Assembly (NCBI GenBank): GCA_002189035.1
Contig: CM007989.1
Location: 5,301,001 to 5,365,000, forward strand
Source of the DNA: Utricularia gibba
Lineage: Eukaryota; Streptophyta; Magnoliopsida; Lamiales; Lentibulariaceae
Length of the DNA stretch: 64,000 bases
Direction: 5' to 3'
The position numbers were made by a program, and so were the translations under genes. The notes under the pieces were generated by a model. The model was not told where the DNA came from. It was given only the letters and a program-made list of their open reading frames with translations, and did no database searches. Position 1 is the first letter of the stretch. Each line of letters begins with the position of its first letter. Positions 35,524 through 48,104 of the stretch are shown here, one piece after another.

Positions 35524-36609
35524 ATGGATTCCGGTAACAGTGGAAGTCTCCAGTCATCCAGCGGCGGTGATGAGGAGTACGATGATTCTTCACGTACCGC
35601 CGGGGCCAACGCCATGTTCATTCCACATCAACTTCCTCCGCCGTCTGACTTCGACCCTTTCTCCACCTACACACAAAATCCGACTATAAATCTTAACCGG
35701 AATACGACCTCCTCATGGCAGAGATCCTACTCGGATTCAATCATTCAGCACCACAACCAATCCTTGCTGACGTCAACTTCCGGCGGCTTGATTACTCCTC
35801 CTCCTTTTCAACAAGCGGCGGTGGGGTCTGCGAATCCCAACCCGGTGGCTGCGGCGGTAGCGGTGTCGCGTAACCCGAAGAAAAGATCAAGAGCGTCGAG
35901 ACGAGTACCGACGACAGTGCTGACCACAGACACCACTAATTTCAGAGCCATGGTTCAGGAGTTCACCGGAATCCCCGCCCCGCCGTTTAGTAATTCTTCT
36001 ACACCTTTCCCGAGAGCAACCGTCGCCAGGTTTGATCATCGTTTCTCAGGTACCAGATCAGCAGCACCAAATTTTCTTCGGCGACCTCTTAATCAAAAAG
36101 TTCAATCTCCGGCGCCGCCGTTCCTCTCAGCTTCTTCTTCCCTTTTGACCTCCACCGCCGTAGCGAATTCACCCACCACAGCTAACAATAACAATAACTC
36201 AGCCTCTAGCTCAACGCCTCTGGTCAACTACCAACTCCCACTCCATCAAAATTCCAACTTTTTCAATACCCAGTTCCCATTTCTTCAAACTGACTCAAAA
36301 TTTCTCTTCCCCACTTCTAAAACTCCTAATATTGCCCAGGTTTCATCGTTCGATTTTCCGTCAGCTGATCAGTTTGACGATGGCGGCGGAAACCTGATGG
36401 GCTTGCAAAACCTTATTTCCCGGGATCAAAACGCTGTTGATTGGAGAAACAATGGGATTGTACAAGACGAGAGTGAGGGTTTTCAAACTTCTTCCTTCGC
36501 CGGAATGATCCCGGGGCTGTTGAGTTTTCACAGCGAAAAGGGACCTGAAAATGTTGCGGCGATGCGGGGTGAAGGTACCTTAGATCCGTGGACACTTTCT
36601 TCAGATTAG
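35524..36609 (+). CDS. VQ-motif transcriptional regulator (intronless)
   Basis: Single exon, 361 aa. The VQ motif lies at residues 140-149: FRAMVQEFTG, a match to FxxxVQxxTG with F in place of the commonest L (VQEFTG is a known variant). It is preceded by a basic stretch NPKKRSRASRRVPTTVL, typical of the VQ clade with RRRSRASRR.PTT. The rest is low-complexity Ser/Pro/Asn-rich sequence, including a poly-Asn stretch. The C-terminus GEGTLDPWTLSSD resembles the GEG..(D/E)SWICSSD ending of that clade. VQ proteins are nuclear cofactors of WRKY factors and MAP-kinase substrates in defence and development. The start ATG gives an acidic MDSGNSGSLQ N-terminus common in this clade. The lack of an intron is normal for the family. 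Confidence 0.92.
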   Translation: MDSGNSGSLQSSSGGDEEYDDSSRTAGANAMFIPHQLPPPSDFDPFSTYTQNPTINLNRNTTSSWQRSYSDSIIQHHNQSLLTSTSGGLITPPPFQQAAVGSANPNPVAAAVAVSRNPKKRSRASRRVPTTVLTTDTTNFRAMVQEFTGIPAPPFSNSSTPFPRATVARFDHRFSGTRSAAPNFLRRPLNQKVQSPAPPFLSASSSLLTSTAVANSPTTANNNNNSASSSTPLVNYQLPLHQNSNFFNTQFPFLQTDSKFLFPTSKTPNIAQVSSFDFPSADQFDDGGGNLMGLQNLISRDQNAVDWRNNGIVQDESEGFQTSSFAGMIPGLLSFHSEKGPENVAAMRGEGTLDPWTLSSD

Positions 36610-37595
36610 TGAGAATGAATATGATTATATTTCTACGGTAGGAGAAAATTATATTATTAATTATGACTTACGGGATCATGAGAAGTTAACCCGATCATCA
36701 ATAGTGAATACCCATTTTGTTTCCATAGTATGGTTCATCTCTATGACTGTTGGTGAACATACATAGCATAGCACACACAGACGCGTACCCTTAGATGATA
36801 TGATATTGTAGAATCGAAGTTCAAACCTGGGCCTGTTTCATATGACTCCTTTCACTATTCAGGAAACTCTCCAAGTTCATTGTTTTTCATATAAATGATC
36901 CGAGTACATATGAAGTTGATGCATTCTGGCCCCTAGTTCTTAAGTGGATTTGGGTAATATATGCAGCAAATGATGTCTCTTCCCATGTGTTTGTTGCTTA
37001 AGGTAACATTATGAGTGAGGGTGGCCATAACTACCATGGTATATTGGTTCACCAATCTTTAGGGTTGAACCCGTAACCTAGTTATGTTGAATCATTTATT
37101 ATAGACTCAAGTTCACATGCCGTACAAAGCGTGAGCGTGAAGGATATTTCATCGACTTCCATCCAGACCCGGAGTGGGATCGTTTAACGTGTTGCTTCTC
37201 ATGTATCTGAATGTGTATAAAAAGTGGTGGCTCTGAGGGAGTCTGAAAGAGCCACTTTATTTGAATGATTCGTAGCACCGAAGATCCGGATTCTTCAAGC
37301 TGGTCATCCTCCTTGACCCTTGATTGATGGATGGTGTGGTGTGTTCTCCCTTTAAATAAAATATTAGTTTGGGGATCTGTGTGAATTATATCCTTCGGCG
37401 GATGGTGGCTATAGTTTATTGACTGATGCCGTGAATCATGGCCCATTGGATTTCGCCAACTTTATAACAAGGAATCATATCTTGTTTCTTGTCCCTTTTC
37501 GAATTCGTAGGGATTTGGGGGCAAATGTTGGAACAGAAGGATTCCTCTTCCTGTTTTGGGGGGCAAAACCCTTGTGGTTGTGCTCATTTTCTCAA
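36610..37595. other. VQ gene 3' flank and unassigned DNA
   Basis: 36610-36760 is probably 3' untranslated sequence. The rest contains only short frames with no recognised domain. Confidence 0.45.
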
Positions 37596-38023
37596 ATGAA
37601 ACCTGGAGAGGAGAGGATGATCCCCAGGGTTAGTTAACTCGCTCCCTATTTTTATATAACTTTTCATGAACAAACAAGAAGGGGGAAATGGATATCCGTG
37701 GAATTAATTTCTGAATATTCTAGTAACTGAAAATATGCGATGATCAATTATTGAAGAGGTGCACATATAAGTTTTATTTGAATCAGGGGTATGGGAAAAC
37801 GACACTTGGGCCTTGAGGGGTGGGGGGGGGGACCAGTTGTCTTGGCTCAGAGCGTGCTCTTTCAGTCAGACACTTGACATCTGCTGAGTGTGGGGGACCC
37901 CATGAATTTAAGCACACCTTAATCTGCTAACCCAAATGGGGAGGCAAAATATGTAGAAGAAAAACATGTTTTTTTTTGAATTGGGCTTTCGTTTTTTTAT
38001 GCAGGCCGGAAGTGAAGCTTCAA

Positions 38024-38055
<32 letters not shown>

Positions 38056-38091
38056 GTTCCATACTTCAGTGGACAGGAAGGTGAACTGTAG
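37596..38091 (+). CDS. Candidate two-exon small peptide or 3' end of an unknown gene
   Basis: Speculative. The frame MKPGEERMIPR (37596-37628) ends at a possible donor AGG|GTTAGT. A strong acceptor, TTTTTTTATGCAG, at 37992-38004 opens the frame AGSEASS, then five Met-Gly pairs, then VPYFSGQEGEL and a stop at 38091. The two exons join in phase 0 and would give 39 aa. Alternatively the second part is the last exon of a longer, unrecognised gene, or none of it is coding. The Met-Gly pairs come from a (TATGGG)5 repeat. I do not recognise the protein. Confidence 0.2.
38025..38054 (+). repeat. (TATGGG)5 microsatellite
   Basis: Five perfect tandem hexamers. Confidence 0.95.
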
Positions 38092-39138
38092 GTGGACGTT
38101 GAAGTTATATACCCAAAAGCTATATTTATTTTGTACTTCTTAACCTTTAATCCATGTTTTATTGAAGGTATATCTAGATGACAACCGTGATTTATATCAC
38201 TCTAAACTATGGATTTTATGATATCTTAAATTGTTTTATGTACTTTATATTTCATTTTCTCGTCACCTTTCATTTATTTTATATGTTTACACTAATATAA
38301 TCTTTTTATAGAAAACCATTTTAGATGATTTTTTGGTATTCTTGGGAGAAGGTAAAAACACAAAGAATGATGATTTAGAAAACTCAAAAACAAGAATGCT
38401 ACTCTGATCAAAGAATAAAAATCTACTAAGAATAGATTGAATTACAAAGTGTTCTTTGAAGAGGAATCGCATTGGATTCAAAGTGCAGAAAGCATCAAGA
38501 AAAAGGACACATATTATAGGGTGTGGTTTATACTAAAACCAAAGATGGGCTCATAAGATTGCCGGTAACCAATAATGAACAATCCCATGCCCCTTTGGAA
38601 TTTCCCCTTATCTTGTCTTATAGACTAGACAAGGGCGGCCGCACTCCATAATTACTTGGGGTGCCATCTCACACCTTTGAAAGGAGTGACAAGATCTATT
38701 GCTCTCAATGTTAACATGAGCTTATCCTTGCTCTCACTACAATTAACAACATTCATGGTGCCAAATTGTTATGATCATAAAATTTATTTCCACAAACAAT
38801 CAATTTTTTTGATGAAATAGTAGAATTTTGATGATCTAGAAAACAAAAAAAACTAAATAAATTTTTCTATACGTACAAAAAAATGGGTGATTACCCTATA
38901 GTATGACTACAAGAACCACTAGGAATCATGGTAGACTCAAAGAAGAAGAAAATATCATGGAATAAATCCTGTGTTTTAGGATGTGTTCTTTTGCAGGATA
39001 ATTTCTACAAAGTTTAAAGATGAAACACATTAGTTACTTGTAATTGAATCTTATTATTCCCTTTCTTAGTATTTCTTATACATATATACTTTGGGCTTCT
39101 TAAGAGGTGCACTATGTCATTGAACTTCCTTAGATGCT
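38092..39138. other. Unassigned AT-rich intergenic DNA
   Basis: No gene, RNA or recognisable transposon protein. Parts may be retrotransposon LTR, because copia gag follows directly. Confidence 0.4.
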
Positions 39139-39552
39139 CTAACATGAAGTCATCTCATATTTGTACTTCAATTTAAACATGTTCTTGTATAATGTGAGTT
39201 TGTTTAGAGTGTTATCAGCTCTGAACATATCTTCTAATGTTTTCCATAGTTGTTGTGCATCATCATATTCATTGATCCTGTGTGATAAATTTTTACCAAT
39301 ACAAAAATTCATGATAGCAATTGCCTTTAAATGTAGGTGCCTCAATGCAACATCCTCAATATTGGAAGGCCTATTTGTACCAACGATCACGGGATCCCAC
39401 AAATCCTTACATACTAGTATGGATTTAATCTTAGACCGCGATAATGAGTAGTTGATGGTATTTAGTTTTGGAACATTATGTACTTCATCCATGACTCTCA
39501 TATGTTGGAAATATGGAGACAAAGAAGATCCCAAATCCACTGGAATGCCCAA
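39139..39552 (-). pseudogene. Ty1/copia gag (UBN2-type) fragment
   Basis: An open minus-strand frame of 137 codons contains SKIKSILVCKDLWDPVIVG, LKAIAIMNFCIGKNL, AQQLWKTLEDMF and LTLYKNMFKLKY. This is the plant copia gag/UBN2 order (W...ME..L..KDLW..I, A...I......, A...W..L...Y, L..QL..LKM). It is a partial gene opposite in direction to the copia fragment that follows, so the two are either separate insertions or an inverted rearrangement. Confidence 0.75.
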
Positions 39553-40029
39553 CGAATGCCCAATGTGGCTGACGTGATTTCCCCAAAACGAGTTTGTAAA
39601 ATAACTAACACAAGAGAAGATTTATTAGATAAAACCTAGAATCTGGGAAACCTCCTAGGTTTGGAAAATCCCAAGCAACGATGAAAATTCACTACGGGTT
39701 TGCAGTAGAAATACAATACTTTCGTTCAATTGTTTAACAAATATCTAATCCACAATACACAATACTCTAGAAGATCATCATCTTGTTTCGTGCTATGCTC
39801 TTTAAATAGAATTTCCACTAGTCTTCTCTATCTCTATTAAGGGACCTAGAAGTGGACTTTTATAAGCACAAGTCCTTGCTTCTCGCAACTACATCCTCTT
39901 TATGTCGCATGGAAGTTTGCACTTGACTTCACACAACAACCTCCTGTCGTGTTGTGCTGCACCTGTTGACTTGACGTAGCCCCCTACCTGTCACAACTTT
40001 CAACTCATTGGAAAACACATCCGCAGCCT
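39553..40029. other. Probable copia LTR or leader remnant
   Basis: Non-coding DNA between two oppositely oriented copia fragments. No primer binding site or terminal repeats could be defined. Confidence 0.35.
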
Positions 40030-41560
40030 TGTCTTCAACATTAAATACAAGTGCCCTACAATGGCTAAAGTGCACATCAAGATGACCTTTGATGAGGAAA
40101 TTCAGGCCATACAACTGATGAATACATTACTTGATTCTAAAGAGACACTTGTGATCACATTGAGCAACTTTGCAAATGGAGACCTTAAATATGATACTAT
40201 AACTATGCCTTTGCTACAAGAGAAACTCAGGAGGTGAAATGGAGGAGATGGGAAGTATGCTACTTCAAAGCCACATTTGGCATACATTGAAGGACACAAT
40301 AGAGTATGATTTAAGGAAACGAGCAACAATAAAGATAGGGACAAGTCTAAGTAGAGGAGCAAATCACATAACAAGCAAGAGAAACATAAGAAAAAGTATA
40401 AATGATGCTTGTGTTTCATTTATAGGAAGAAGGGTCACGTACACAAAGATTATTATGGTTATAAACAGGTTCAACAAGAGAAAGATAAATAATGAAAAAC
40501 CGAAGAATTGGTAGAAAATAACAATTTTGCGTATTTGAGTGATGTTGATAATGATATTCTTGTTTTGTTAGCCGTACAAGCAGGAGAGACAAGTCTCTCG
40601 AATTCCTAGTTTGTGAATTCTTCGACTTTCTTTCATGCAACTCCTCACAAGATTAGTATGTTGAACTATGAAGTGTATCATGCTAGTATTGTAAAAATGG
40701 GAAAGCAATCAATTTTAGAAATTGATGGTATTGGTGATCTTCTAGTCAACACAAATATGAGACCCTAGCTAAGATTTCAAGGGTGCATCATGTCTTGCTT
40801 TGCGGGTCAACTTATTCTTTGTAGGGGAATTAGATATCGTAGGATATCATCGTAGTTTGGAGCACAAGTGTGGAAGCTTCTAAAGGGCTCTATGATTGTT
40901 GTCAAAGAAACAATGGTAGGGAGTGTGTACAAGATAGAGTTGAGATAAGACTTTATGGTGATACATACTATTACTGGTAAAGATAAATCTTACATTTTTT
41001 GGCATGAATAGTTGGGTCATTTATCAGAAACTAAAATTATGCAGTTGTCCAAAGATGGCTTCATGGATGCATCTATTACACCCTCAACATGTGAGCAATG
41101 CATTTATAGAAAATAGCACAAGATAGCATCCAAGTCGCATATGAACATTGTGTTCTCAAATTTTGGAGGTCCTGTAAACATTCCCATAGCTGGTGGGATT
41201 AGACAGTACTTTTGTCAATGACGCGGTATGAAAGACTTGGGTTTATATGGTGAAGATAAAATCAGAAGTCTTTGAATGCTTCACAGTATTTCATGTGATG
41301 GTGGAAAGGGAGATTGGTTGAAGCTCAAATAATTCCGGATGAACAATAGAGAAGAGTATTGCAATGAAGATTTTAAAAGATACTATGTAAAACATGGCAT
41401 TAAGATAATTAACTATTGGACCTTGTATCTTTTGATCGTACAAGAGAGAGCTACATGATAAAATTCTTGTACACACTCCCTTTACAAAACAATATAAGAG
41501 AATGTAGATAATTCCTTATTACTATAAACCAAGTACTTAAGGAAATCAGAGAAAGAAGAA
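40030..41560 (+). pseudogene. Ty1/copia gag C-term, zinc knuckle, GAG-pre-integrase and integrase (decayed)
   Basis: In plus-strand order, across several frames: ETLVITLSNFANGDLKYDT (gag), CFIYRKKGHVHKDYY (damaged CCHC knuckle with a missing second Cys), YIFWHE.LGHLSETKIMQLSK and CEQCIYRK (the GAG-pre-integrase LWH.RLGH...C..C motif), then FRMNNREEYCNEDFKRYYVKHGI (the core RSDNGGEY..F..F....GI). Many stop codons and at least one frameshift are present, so it is inactive. Confidence 0.8.
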
Positions 41561-43363
41561 GCTATTGCAAACATAGTTGAAAATGATTCTAATTATAAGA
41601 ACAATCCTTTTATTTGATGTTCATTGTTTAAGTTTGCTTTCACTATTTACTTTTACAACCTTATTTTCAGAAATCGTGACAATTTTAATTTAGATAAAAC
41701 TGCCAATTTCTCTTGAGAATCAATACTCTGTGATCAATTTTCGTACTATGACTTATGTTTACATTTTGAGTTTTTTTAAAATTTCTTATGAAAATGATAC
41801 ACATCACTGAGACCCATAGAGAAGTGTCATTTTCAATTCTTTACATGTGTCATCAAGGTTATTAGACTTGACATTTCATATCTAAGAATATGAACTAAAA
41901 TGATAATTTAGAACATATCAAATTTTCTAATATTTACCTAAGTATTAATAGTAGTGTTATGGAACAAGTTAGACTTTATATGTACAAAATCAATGGAACA
42001 TGATATAAGAGGAGGGGACATGATATATAATTTCAACCAACTATAATTTTTTAGTTCAATAAGGAGCAATACATGAATTAGGAATTAGGATTATTTTGGG
42101 AAATTGAAATAACCAAAAGTGGGAGTTGATATTTTTCCAACATCCATTTAGAATGCAATACAAAGAACATTAAATTAGATGGAGGAAGAAGATTTCAAGA
42201 AAATAACTTTACTTGGAGCTCGTCTATTATGATATCATGTTGTGCTATTGTTTCAAATTGGAAATAATAGTTGATGGAGAACAAAAATTAAATCCCATTT
42301 TCCTATTCTTTTTGAATATTCAATGTTTAAGGCTCTATTTTTAGTTTCGATCTATGATATTATAATTTAACTCTTTAATATGATTGATTAGATCTTATAT
42401 CTTAAAATTGGTGTGCTTATTTTAGTTTATGTGTTTAGTTTTCGTTTTCGCTTGTTTTTCAAAATTACTATTCGACGAGTAGACCTTAAGGATAAGATAA
42501 ATTAACACACACAATTTAAAAACTCAATTTAGAAGTAGACTAAAGAAGAAATATACTTTGCATCTTATAAGCAAAATTTTTTGTGTTTAACCATGATTGC
42601 AAGTTGTATTTTCATTTGAATTGTATTTTTATGTGAATTGTGTTATATAAATTTTATTTAATAGAGAAATTCCTAATTGGCAACGATGTTGAATTTTCAT
42701 TTATCAACACCACATGGTGATAATTTGTAGACGTCAAAGTGTTGCAAACAACATTAAATGAACTCCTGAGTAGAGGGTAATATGAGAATGAGCATAATTC
42801 TAATATTGCCTAACTATTTGCATGTAAGGAAAAAATGATCCTCATATATGTACATAAATATGACTTTTGACCACACTAATTTGCACATGTTACTTTTAAT
42901 CAAAATATTGATCACAATATATAATCTATTTTAACCAGCATTCCGCTCGACCATAATAACTAGTTTTTTAGTGGTCAAAATTTGATATCATGAACCATTG
43001 CTTCTAATTTTTCACTAATGGTGTTAGGGATTTGATTTGCTAAATTCTCCCAAATTGCTCCTATAACCAAGAGATTAGGGTAATTTGTGAAATTCACTTG
43101 CACAAGAGTGATATGGTTAATCGTCATTGCCTTCAAACATCTGCATTTTTTTTTCCCAAAGGAGTTGCGGAATAGCTTCCTTTAATCATGTTGCATCCCC
43201 CATATCATGACCATCAACAAGCAACTTAATTTTATTAATACTCAAAATTAAATGGCAACATAATAAATTAGTGGAGGCAAAAATTATGATGTTAAATGAG
43301 GTCTTATTACACATGCCTAAGGTTCATGCATTGCAATTGTGGATTTGCATTGTCTTGAAGATA
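41561..43363. other. AT-rich non-coding DNA
   Basis: No recognisable feature. Some of it may be the decayed 3' part of the copia element at 40030-41560. Confidence 0.4.
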
Positions 43364-44759
43364 TGCTAATAAATGTAAATTTTAGCATCTCGTTGCAATA
43401 CAAGCAAAATTCCGCATCAAATAAATTTATAGTTCCTAATCTACACAAAATACAAATTTAGAAAACTTGTATAATGGATGTCGAGGTCGATCACGAAGAG
43501 CTTGTGCTTGCTAAGTGTTTTAGTAAATGTATAATTCGGGATAATAGTAAGTTTTAGTCTAAGCTTGGACCAACAATGGTAAACAAATGCGGTAAACAAG
43601 ATCAGTAAACAATATCAGGTTTCAATGTGAAAAGTAACAAGTACTGGTTCTAACTCAGAATAACACGAAGATGCCTTAAAGATCTGCAGGTGGTGTGATG
43701 CTAAGGTGCCTAATTTAATTTATCATGTTCCTATACTCACAACTTTAAATAACCTAAGTCTTCCTAGGTCATTTATCATATTTTTGGTTAAGCTAGTCAC
43801 CAATATCATAACCAACATTGCAATTAGGTCTACCCGCAAGCAAAGCATATAAAACTAGGTCTACCTGGTTCTACTGGTTTTACCCCGAACTAACATCTAC
43901 TGCACCCGTCTTGATTTGTTGGTCTACCTCTAAACGAAACATCTTAATTGTGAAACTACTTGTTCCCCTTCTTAGGTCTACCCATGGATTGATAGAAACA
44001 AGAACTAAGGAACAAACATAAATTTCATTATTAACCCTAAGCACACACTACCATACTTCACTTTAAGGCATCCCTAAAGCTTTAACTACTCATACTTAGA
44101 AAATAAAACATGATTTCATTCAGATAATATGGCGAAAATGACATAAAAATTGTAAGCAAGTCAGGTACAAAAACTCGAAACGTTCTGAAAATGGAAAGGA
44201 AATAAGGGTTGTTCTATCGCCTGGTTGCTACTGTTCACGGCCCGGAATAGTAGCGCTAGACTGGACTCTAGTGCTGCTCTTGACGATTAGGGCCTTCTTC
44301 TCCTCTTCTAGTTGGTATTTTTCACGTTGGGGAAGAAGCCCCCTTGCGTGCATTCTGTGCTTGCTCCCTTTGTTGTTCCCGCTCTCCCATCCTTTTCGAA
44401 AAAAATATCTTCTCTCCTTCACTCTATTCCATTGTTCCTGACCCCAGCACTGTTTCTGGCCTGAACTTGCAGACTACAGGTGGCGGTAGAACAGTGCTCT
44501 TTGTCTCTCTTGGGGTATTGTGCCTTTTTTCACTTGTTCCACACGTTTGTAGATCTAATTTTCTGCTGATCTCCCTATTGAACTTAGTCAAACATTAGTA
44601 ACAAAAGTGGTGGACTAAATCAAAGGATTTAGTCCACTTTTGAACATAACACACAAATTAACTTAAACACTTATAAACATGAAAAACCACATTTATTTAA
44701 CATAAACCACAACAAAATATACTATTTTGTATTATAAAATTCCGGGAAAATGTGTGTCA
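43364..44759 (-). mobile_element. Family-1 LTR, inverted copy
   Basis: In reverse complement it starts TGACACACATTTTCCCGG (compare TGAAAACACACACATTTTC at 22795) and ends with the family tail at 43364. Internal landmarks match the other copies: GCTACTATTCCGGGCCGTGAACAGTAG-type sequence near 44232-44252, the TGAGTAGTTAAAGC stretch near 44085, and GGTAGACC motifs near 43830-43980. Flanking pentamers AGATA and TCATA are not identical, so no target duplication is claimed. Confidence 0.65.
44602..44642. repeat. Long inverted repeat (hairpin) in family-1 LTR
   Basis: CAAAAGTGGTGGACTAAATC (44602-44621) pairs with GATTTAGTCCACTTTTG (44626-44642) across a 4-nt loop, with one 3-nt bulge (a duplicated TGG). 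Confidence 0.8.
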
Positions 44760-47700
44760 TCATATGTACAATTGGATCTTGATAAGTGGAAAATTCGGAA
44801 GGTGTTGCTGGCCTAAAGTTCTTTCCCATAAAAAATAATTTATTCACTAAACAAATAAACCACATCCCATTCACAAAGAAAGTAATGTAATAGTAGTAAG
44901 TCAAAATTAATCCACAGAGCAAACTTTTTAGCTATTAGTCTTATGCACAAGTGGAATTAAATAAGGATTTTGTTTGCAAGAGGGTTTCTATTCTAATTAA
45001 AATTTATAAAATACATCTATTCTTCCTAATCAGAAATGCATCGAATAGAACATGTAAATCGACACCTCTGAAGATTAACAAAAAATATTGAACTTAATCT
45101 GTGAGCTACCTATGGTGGCAAAGACAAACATTTTTAGGTTTAATGTTCTGACTTTGCAATTGAGGTAAAAAGGTTCAATTGATGAAGAGATTCAAACAAG
45201 TTAAAGTTCAAACATTTAACGTAAAAAGCTAGCAAGTTCATGAAGAGAAATGCAGAAATAACGAAATGCAAGAAAACAAAAAGTTCGTTTTGCTTCTCCA
45301 ATTTTGTTCTCGTTCACGCTGGAACTGCACCTCCTTCATCTTCTTCCAAAAAAAGGTACTAAACTCGCTCGAAAATCTCACTAGAAAGCGGAATACCATT
45401 TTCTCTCTCCACTCATTCCGACCTGCCCTATTGCGTGTTGTGGCAAGGGTCCCCACTTCCTTTCTTGCCGGCTAATAATGTGTATAAAAGTAGTCCTCAA
45501 AGCTGAGGTTCAATCTCCCATATTGTATAATTTTAATCAACTCAATAAGAAATAATTTATGTAGCAAACCTTGATAAGTGTTTTTATGGCCAATGTCCAA
45601 ACACTAAAATCATCAATTTGAGGTGCTTGGAAGATGGGTATCATTAGACCCCAGAGGTAAGATTATGTCCCTAGTAAGTCACATTTCATGAGATTTCAAA
45701 AATATGGATATGATAAAACAAAAAAGTAGTGTCCACCATACACCTTAAAGCAATACCCTAATCTAATTTTTCATTCAAATCAAAGTCACATTTCATAAGG
45801 TTGCACAAAAATGCATATGATAAAACAAAAGAAGTAGCATCCACCATACGTCGTACGTTCTTAAAAATACTAGTAGCTCACATCAGGTTTTTCACAATCC
45901 CTACTATCATTACCTCACACTTCAAATGTTGCTCTTAAGAAAAAGTTGTGGTTTGATGGGGTATCTCAAGAACGTCTTTATAATTTCTAATCATTATATT
46001 GTGCTTAATTGCAACGTTATTCCTCTATTGATATCTAGGTCAACATTTCTTTGATCCAATCATAAGAATTTCTAAAAGATGTGTGATGATATCTTTTGTT
46101 CACTTATTCATTTCTTTCAAATCCCCCATCAAGGTGACAAATTATGAGCCTTACTGGTTTCTTTTCTTACTCATCTCTTCACCATTGGTTGATGTAGATC
46201 GACTGCATACGATTTCTAGAAGTACCCCCAAAGGATGTTGTGCATATGGTGAGTATGTATTATATGACAGATGGAAGTTGTTATTGTTTGAGTTGAACTC
46301 GTCGTTAGTTTCCTCTAAAAATCTTAATACCTCATCAAGCCCAATTGCAAATTTTCCAATGTGGTTTGTTTGAGCCCCATCAAGGATAGTCTTAATATAG
46401 TCTTCGATTACTCTAACCTTATCAAATATGATGCACCAATTGTTATAATGAAATCACCTTGTGCATTTTAATATATATTGTACAGCCTCTCATTATGCTT
46501 TAACGACTATTAACATTAGAATCTAGGACATGATGATGGAGGTATCGAATTAGGTACTTGACTCGTTAAGAAGTCAATAAAGGTACTATTAGCCTTTTTC
46601 TGATGATGAATGATGTGTGACTTTGATATCAGAATAGGGACATAATTTTAGGAATACCCCTCGAGAGCTTAAAGGTAATTTCTTTTGAATCTATTTTTTT
46701 TCCATTCAACTTCAATGAACTCCTTCAAATTAGGGATCAAAAGATGATCGAAGTCTTATTGTTGTACCCACTAGATGTTGTATTGTGTTGGGACATGTTG
46801 GCTTCAACCATTGATGGAACACTCAGAGAAATACCTAACTCACGAATATATCACACAAGCATCCAGGGATATCAAAAATTTCATAACAATATTGCGATAA
46901 ACAAAGAAACCCACAAGCAGCTTTCAAACAATGTCTTTCAAATGAATTAATAAATAAAGAAAGTAGCAAATAACAACTACATCTCAAAAGAACACAATCG
47001 TAAAAAAATCTGACATAAACCATGAACATACATCTCTCTAATTCTAGAGAGCAAGGTTACCTAATTCTTCATGGCCACAAAGCTCTTACTCTAACTTATA
47101 GAAAACGATCGACATATATTTATAGAATTCACAATTGTTTGTGGAACGATATATGGAATTATGTTTTAAGTTGAACATTTTTGTGATATGATATGTATAT
47201 AATAAAATAATATTTGATAATTTGTATTACTTATTCAAAATACTCATTTTTAAACATCTCTATTAAATATAATTTTTAAATCTCAAATACTTATAAAATT
47301 CAGATATATATTTTGGAGATTTTATTTTTATAAAAGATAATTATATGCATATTGATTTTAAATATAAACAAAAAATAAAGTCTTATCCAATTGTTCTTTT
47401 GCAACCCTTTTTCCTATTATCTATTACCCACGGTCTATTACCCCACGGTTGTTTCCTTCCATACTTTAGATTAGAATTTAATATACTTCAATGGGATTTA
47501 TATAACTCAACTCATGAGTTTTTTGCTCCCAATTCCCTCCTTGTCCAATTGCCTTCTGTGTGCCTCAACCTAAATTCCACCTGATGAAACCAAGAAATTG
47601 ACATCTTGGAAGCATTCTGAATAACTCTTCAACCTTGGGTGGGTTCTACCTAAAGGAAATTGATGAGACAAAAGAAATTGTTTATTCAATTGTCATGGAC

Positions 47701-48031
47701 ACATCATTTTATTCTCTCTATTATTTCTAGTTGTTTATTTGTTTTTGTAGCTTAACCATTCTCAAAACATCCTCCTCCAACTACATATTGCTTGAGAACT
47801 ATTAGAAATACCTTGTTCTTTCATTATCAACCTCCAAACTATATATCTACTTCCATTTATAATTTATCAATCAAGCATATATAATGTCATATATATATAA
47901 ATACACAGTCACGAACAAGACATTCTTTTGTGGTTTATGTAAACTATAATAATTTAAACCGTAATGCCCAACCATTCTTTTCCGGTGACGATATATTTGG
48001 AGGGAAAATATGGAGAAATAAAAATCGGTCG
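44760..48031. other. Retrotransposon-like and unassigned DNA
   Basis: No intact gene. 45240-45480 resembles transcribed LTR sequence of the kind seen in the family-1 copies. At about 46400-46440 the minus strand reads AACAATTGGTGCATCATA followed by an open stretch (FLEETNDEF-like), similar to the ACAATTGGTGCTAGAG leader before the gag at 62287. It may be the decayed start of another gypsy element on the minus strand. 47100-47950 is AT-rich. Confidence 0.35.
48021..48027 (-). terminator. Pol III terminator of tRNA-Arg
   Basis: GATTTTTA on the minus strand, five bases after the mature 3' end. Confidence 0.75.
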
Positions 48032-48104
48032 CGACTCCGCTGGGGATCGAACCCAGAATCTCTGGTTCCGTAGACCAGCGCCTTATCCATTGGGCCACGG
48101 AGTC
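48032..48104 (-). tRNA. tRNA-Arg (ACG)
   Basis: A 73-nt cloverleaf on the minus strand. Acceptor GACTCCG pairs with CGGAGTC plus discriminator G. The D-arm region has the A-box-like TGGCCCAATGG. The anticodon stem CTGGT/ACCAG encloses the loop CTACGGA, giving anticodon ACG (arginine, A34 normally edited to inosine). T-arm B-box is GGTTCGATCCC. There is no intron and no encoded CCA. A T5 run just downstream on the minus strand (48022-48026) is a Pol III terminator. Confidence 0.97.

Noticed and set aside
38025-38054. Telomere-like or CRISPR-like repeat
   Set aside because: TATGGG is not the plant telomere unit (TTTAGGG) and there are no spacers. It is a plain microsatellite. No CRISPR array occurs in the window.
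47871-48098. Minus-strand open frame of 75 codons starting MAQWIRRWSTEP
   Set aside because: Its first part is simply the tRNA-Arg gene read as protein, and the rest is AT-rich flank.
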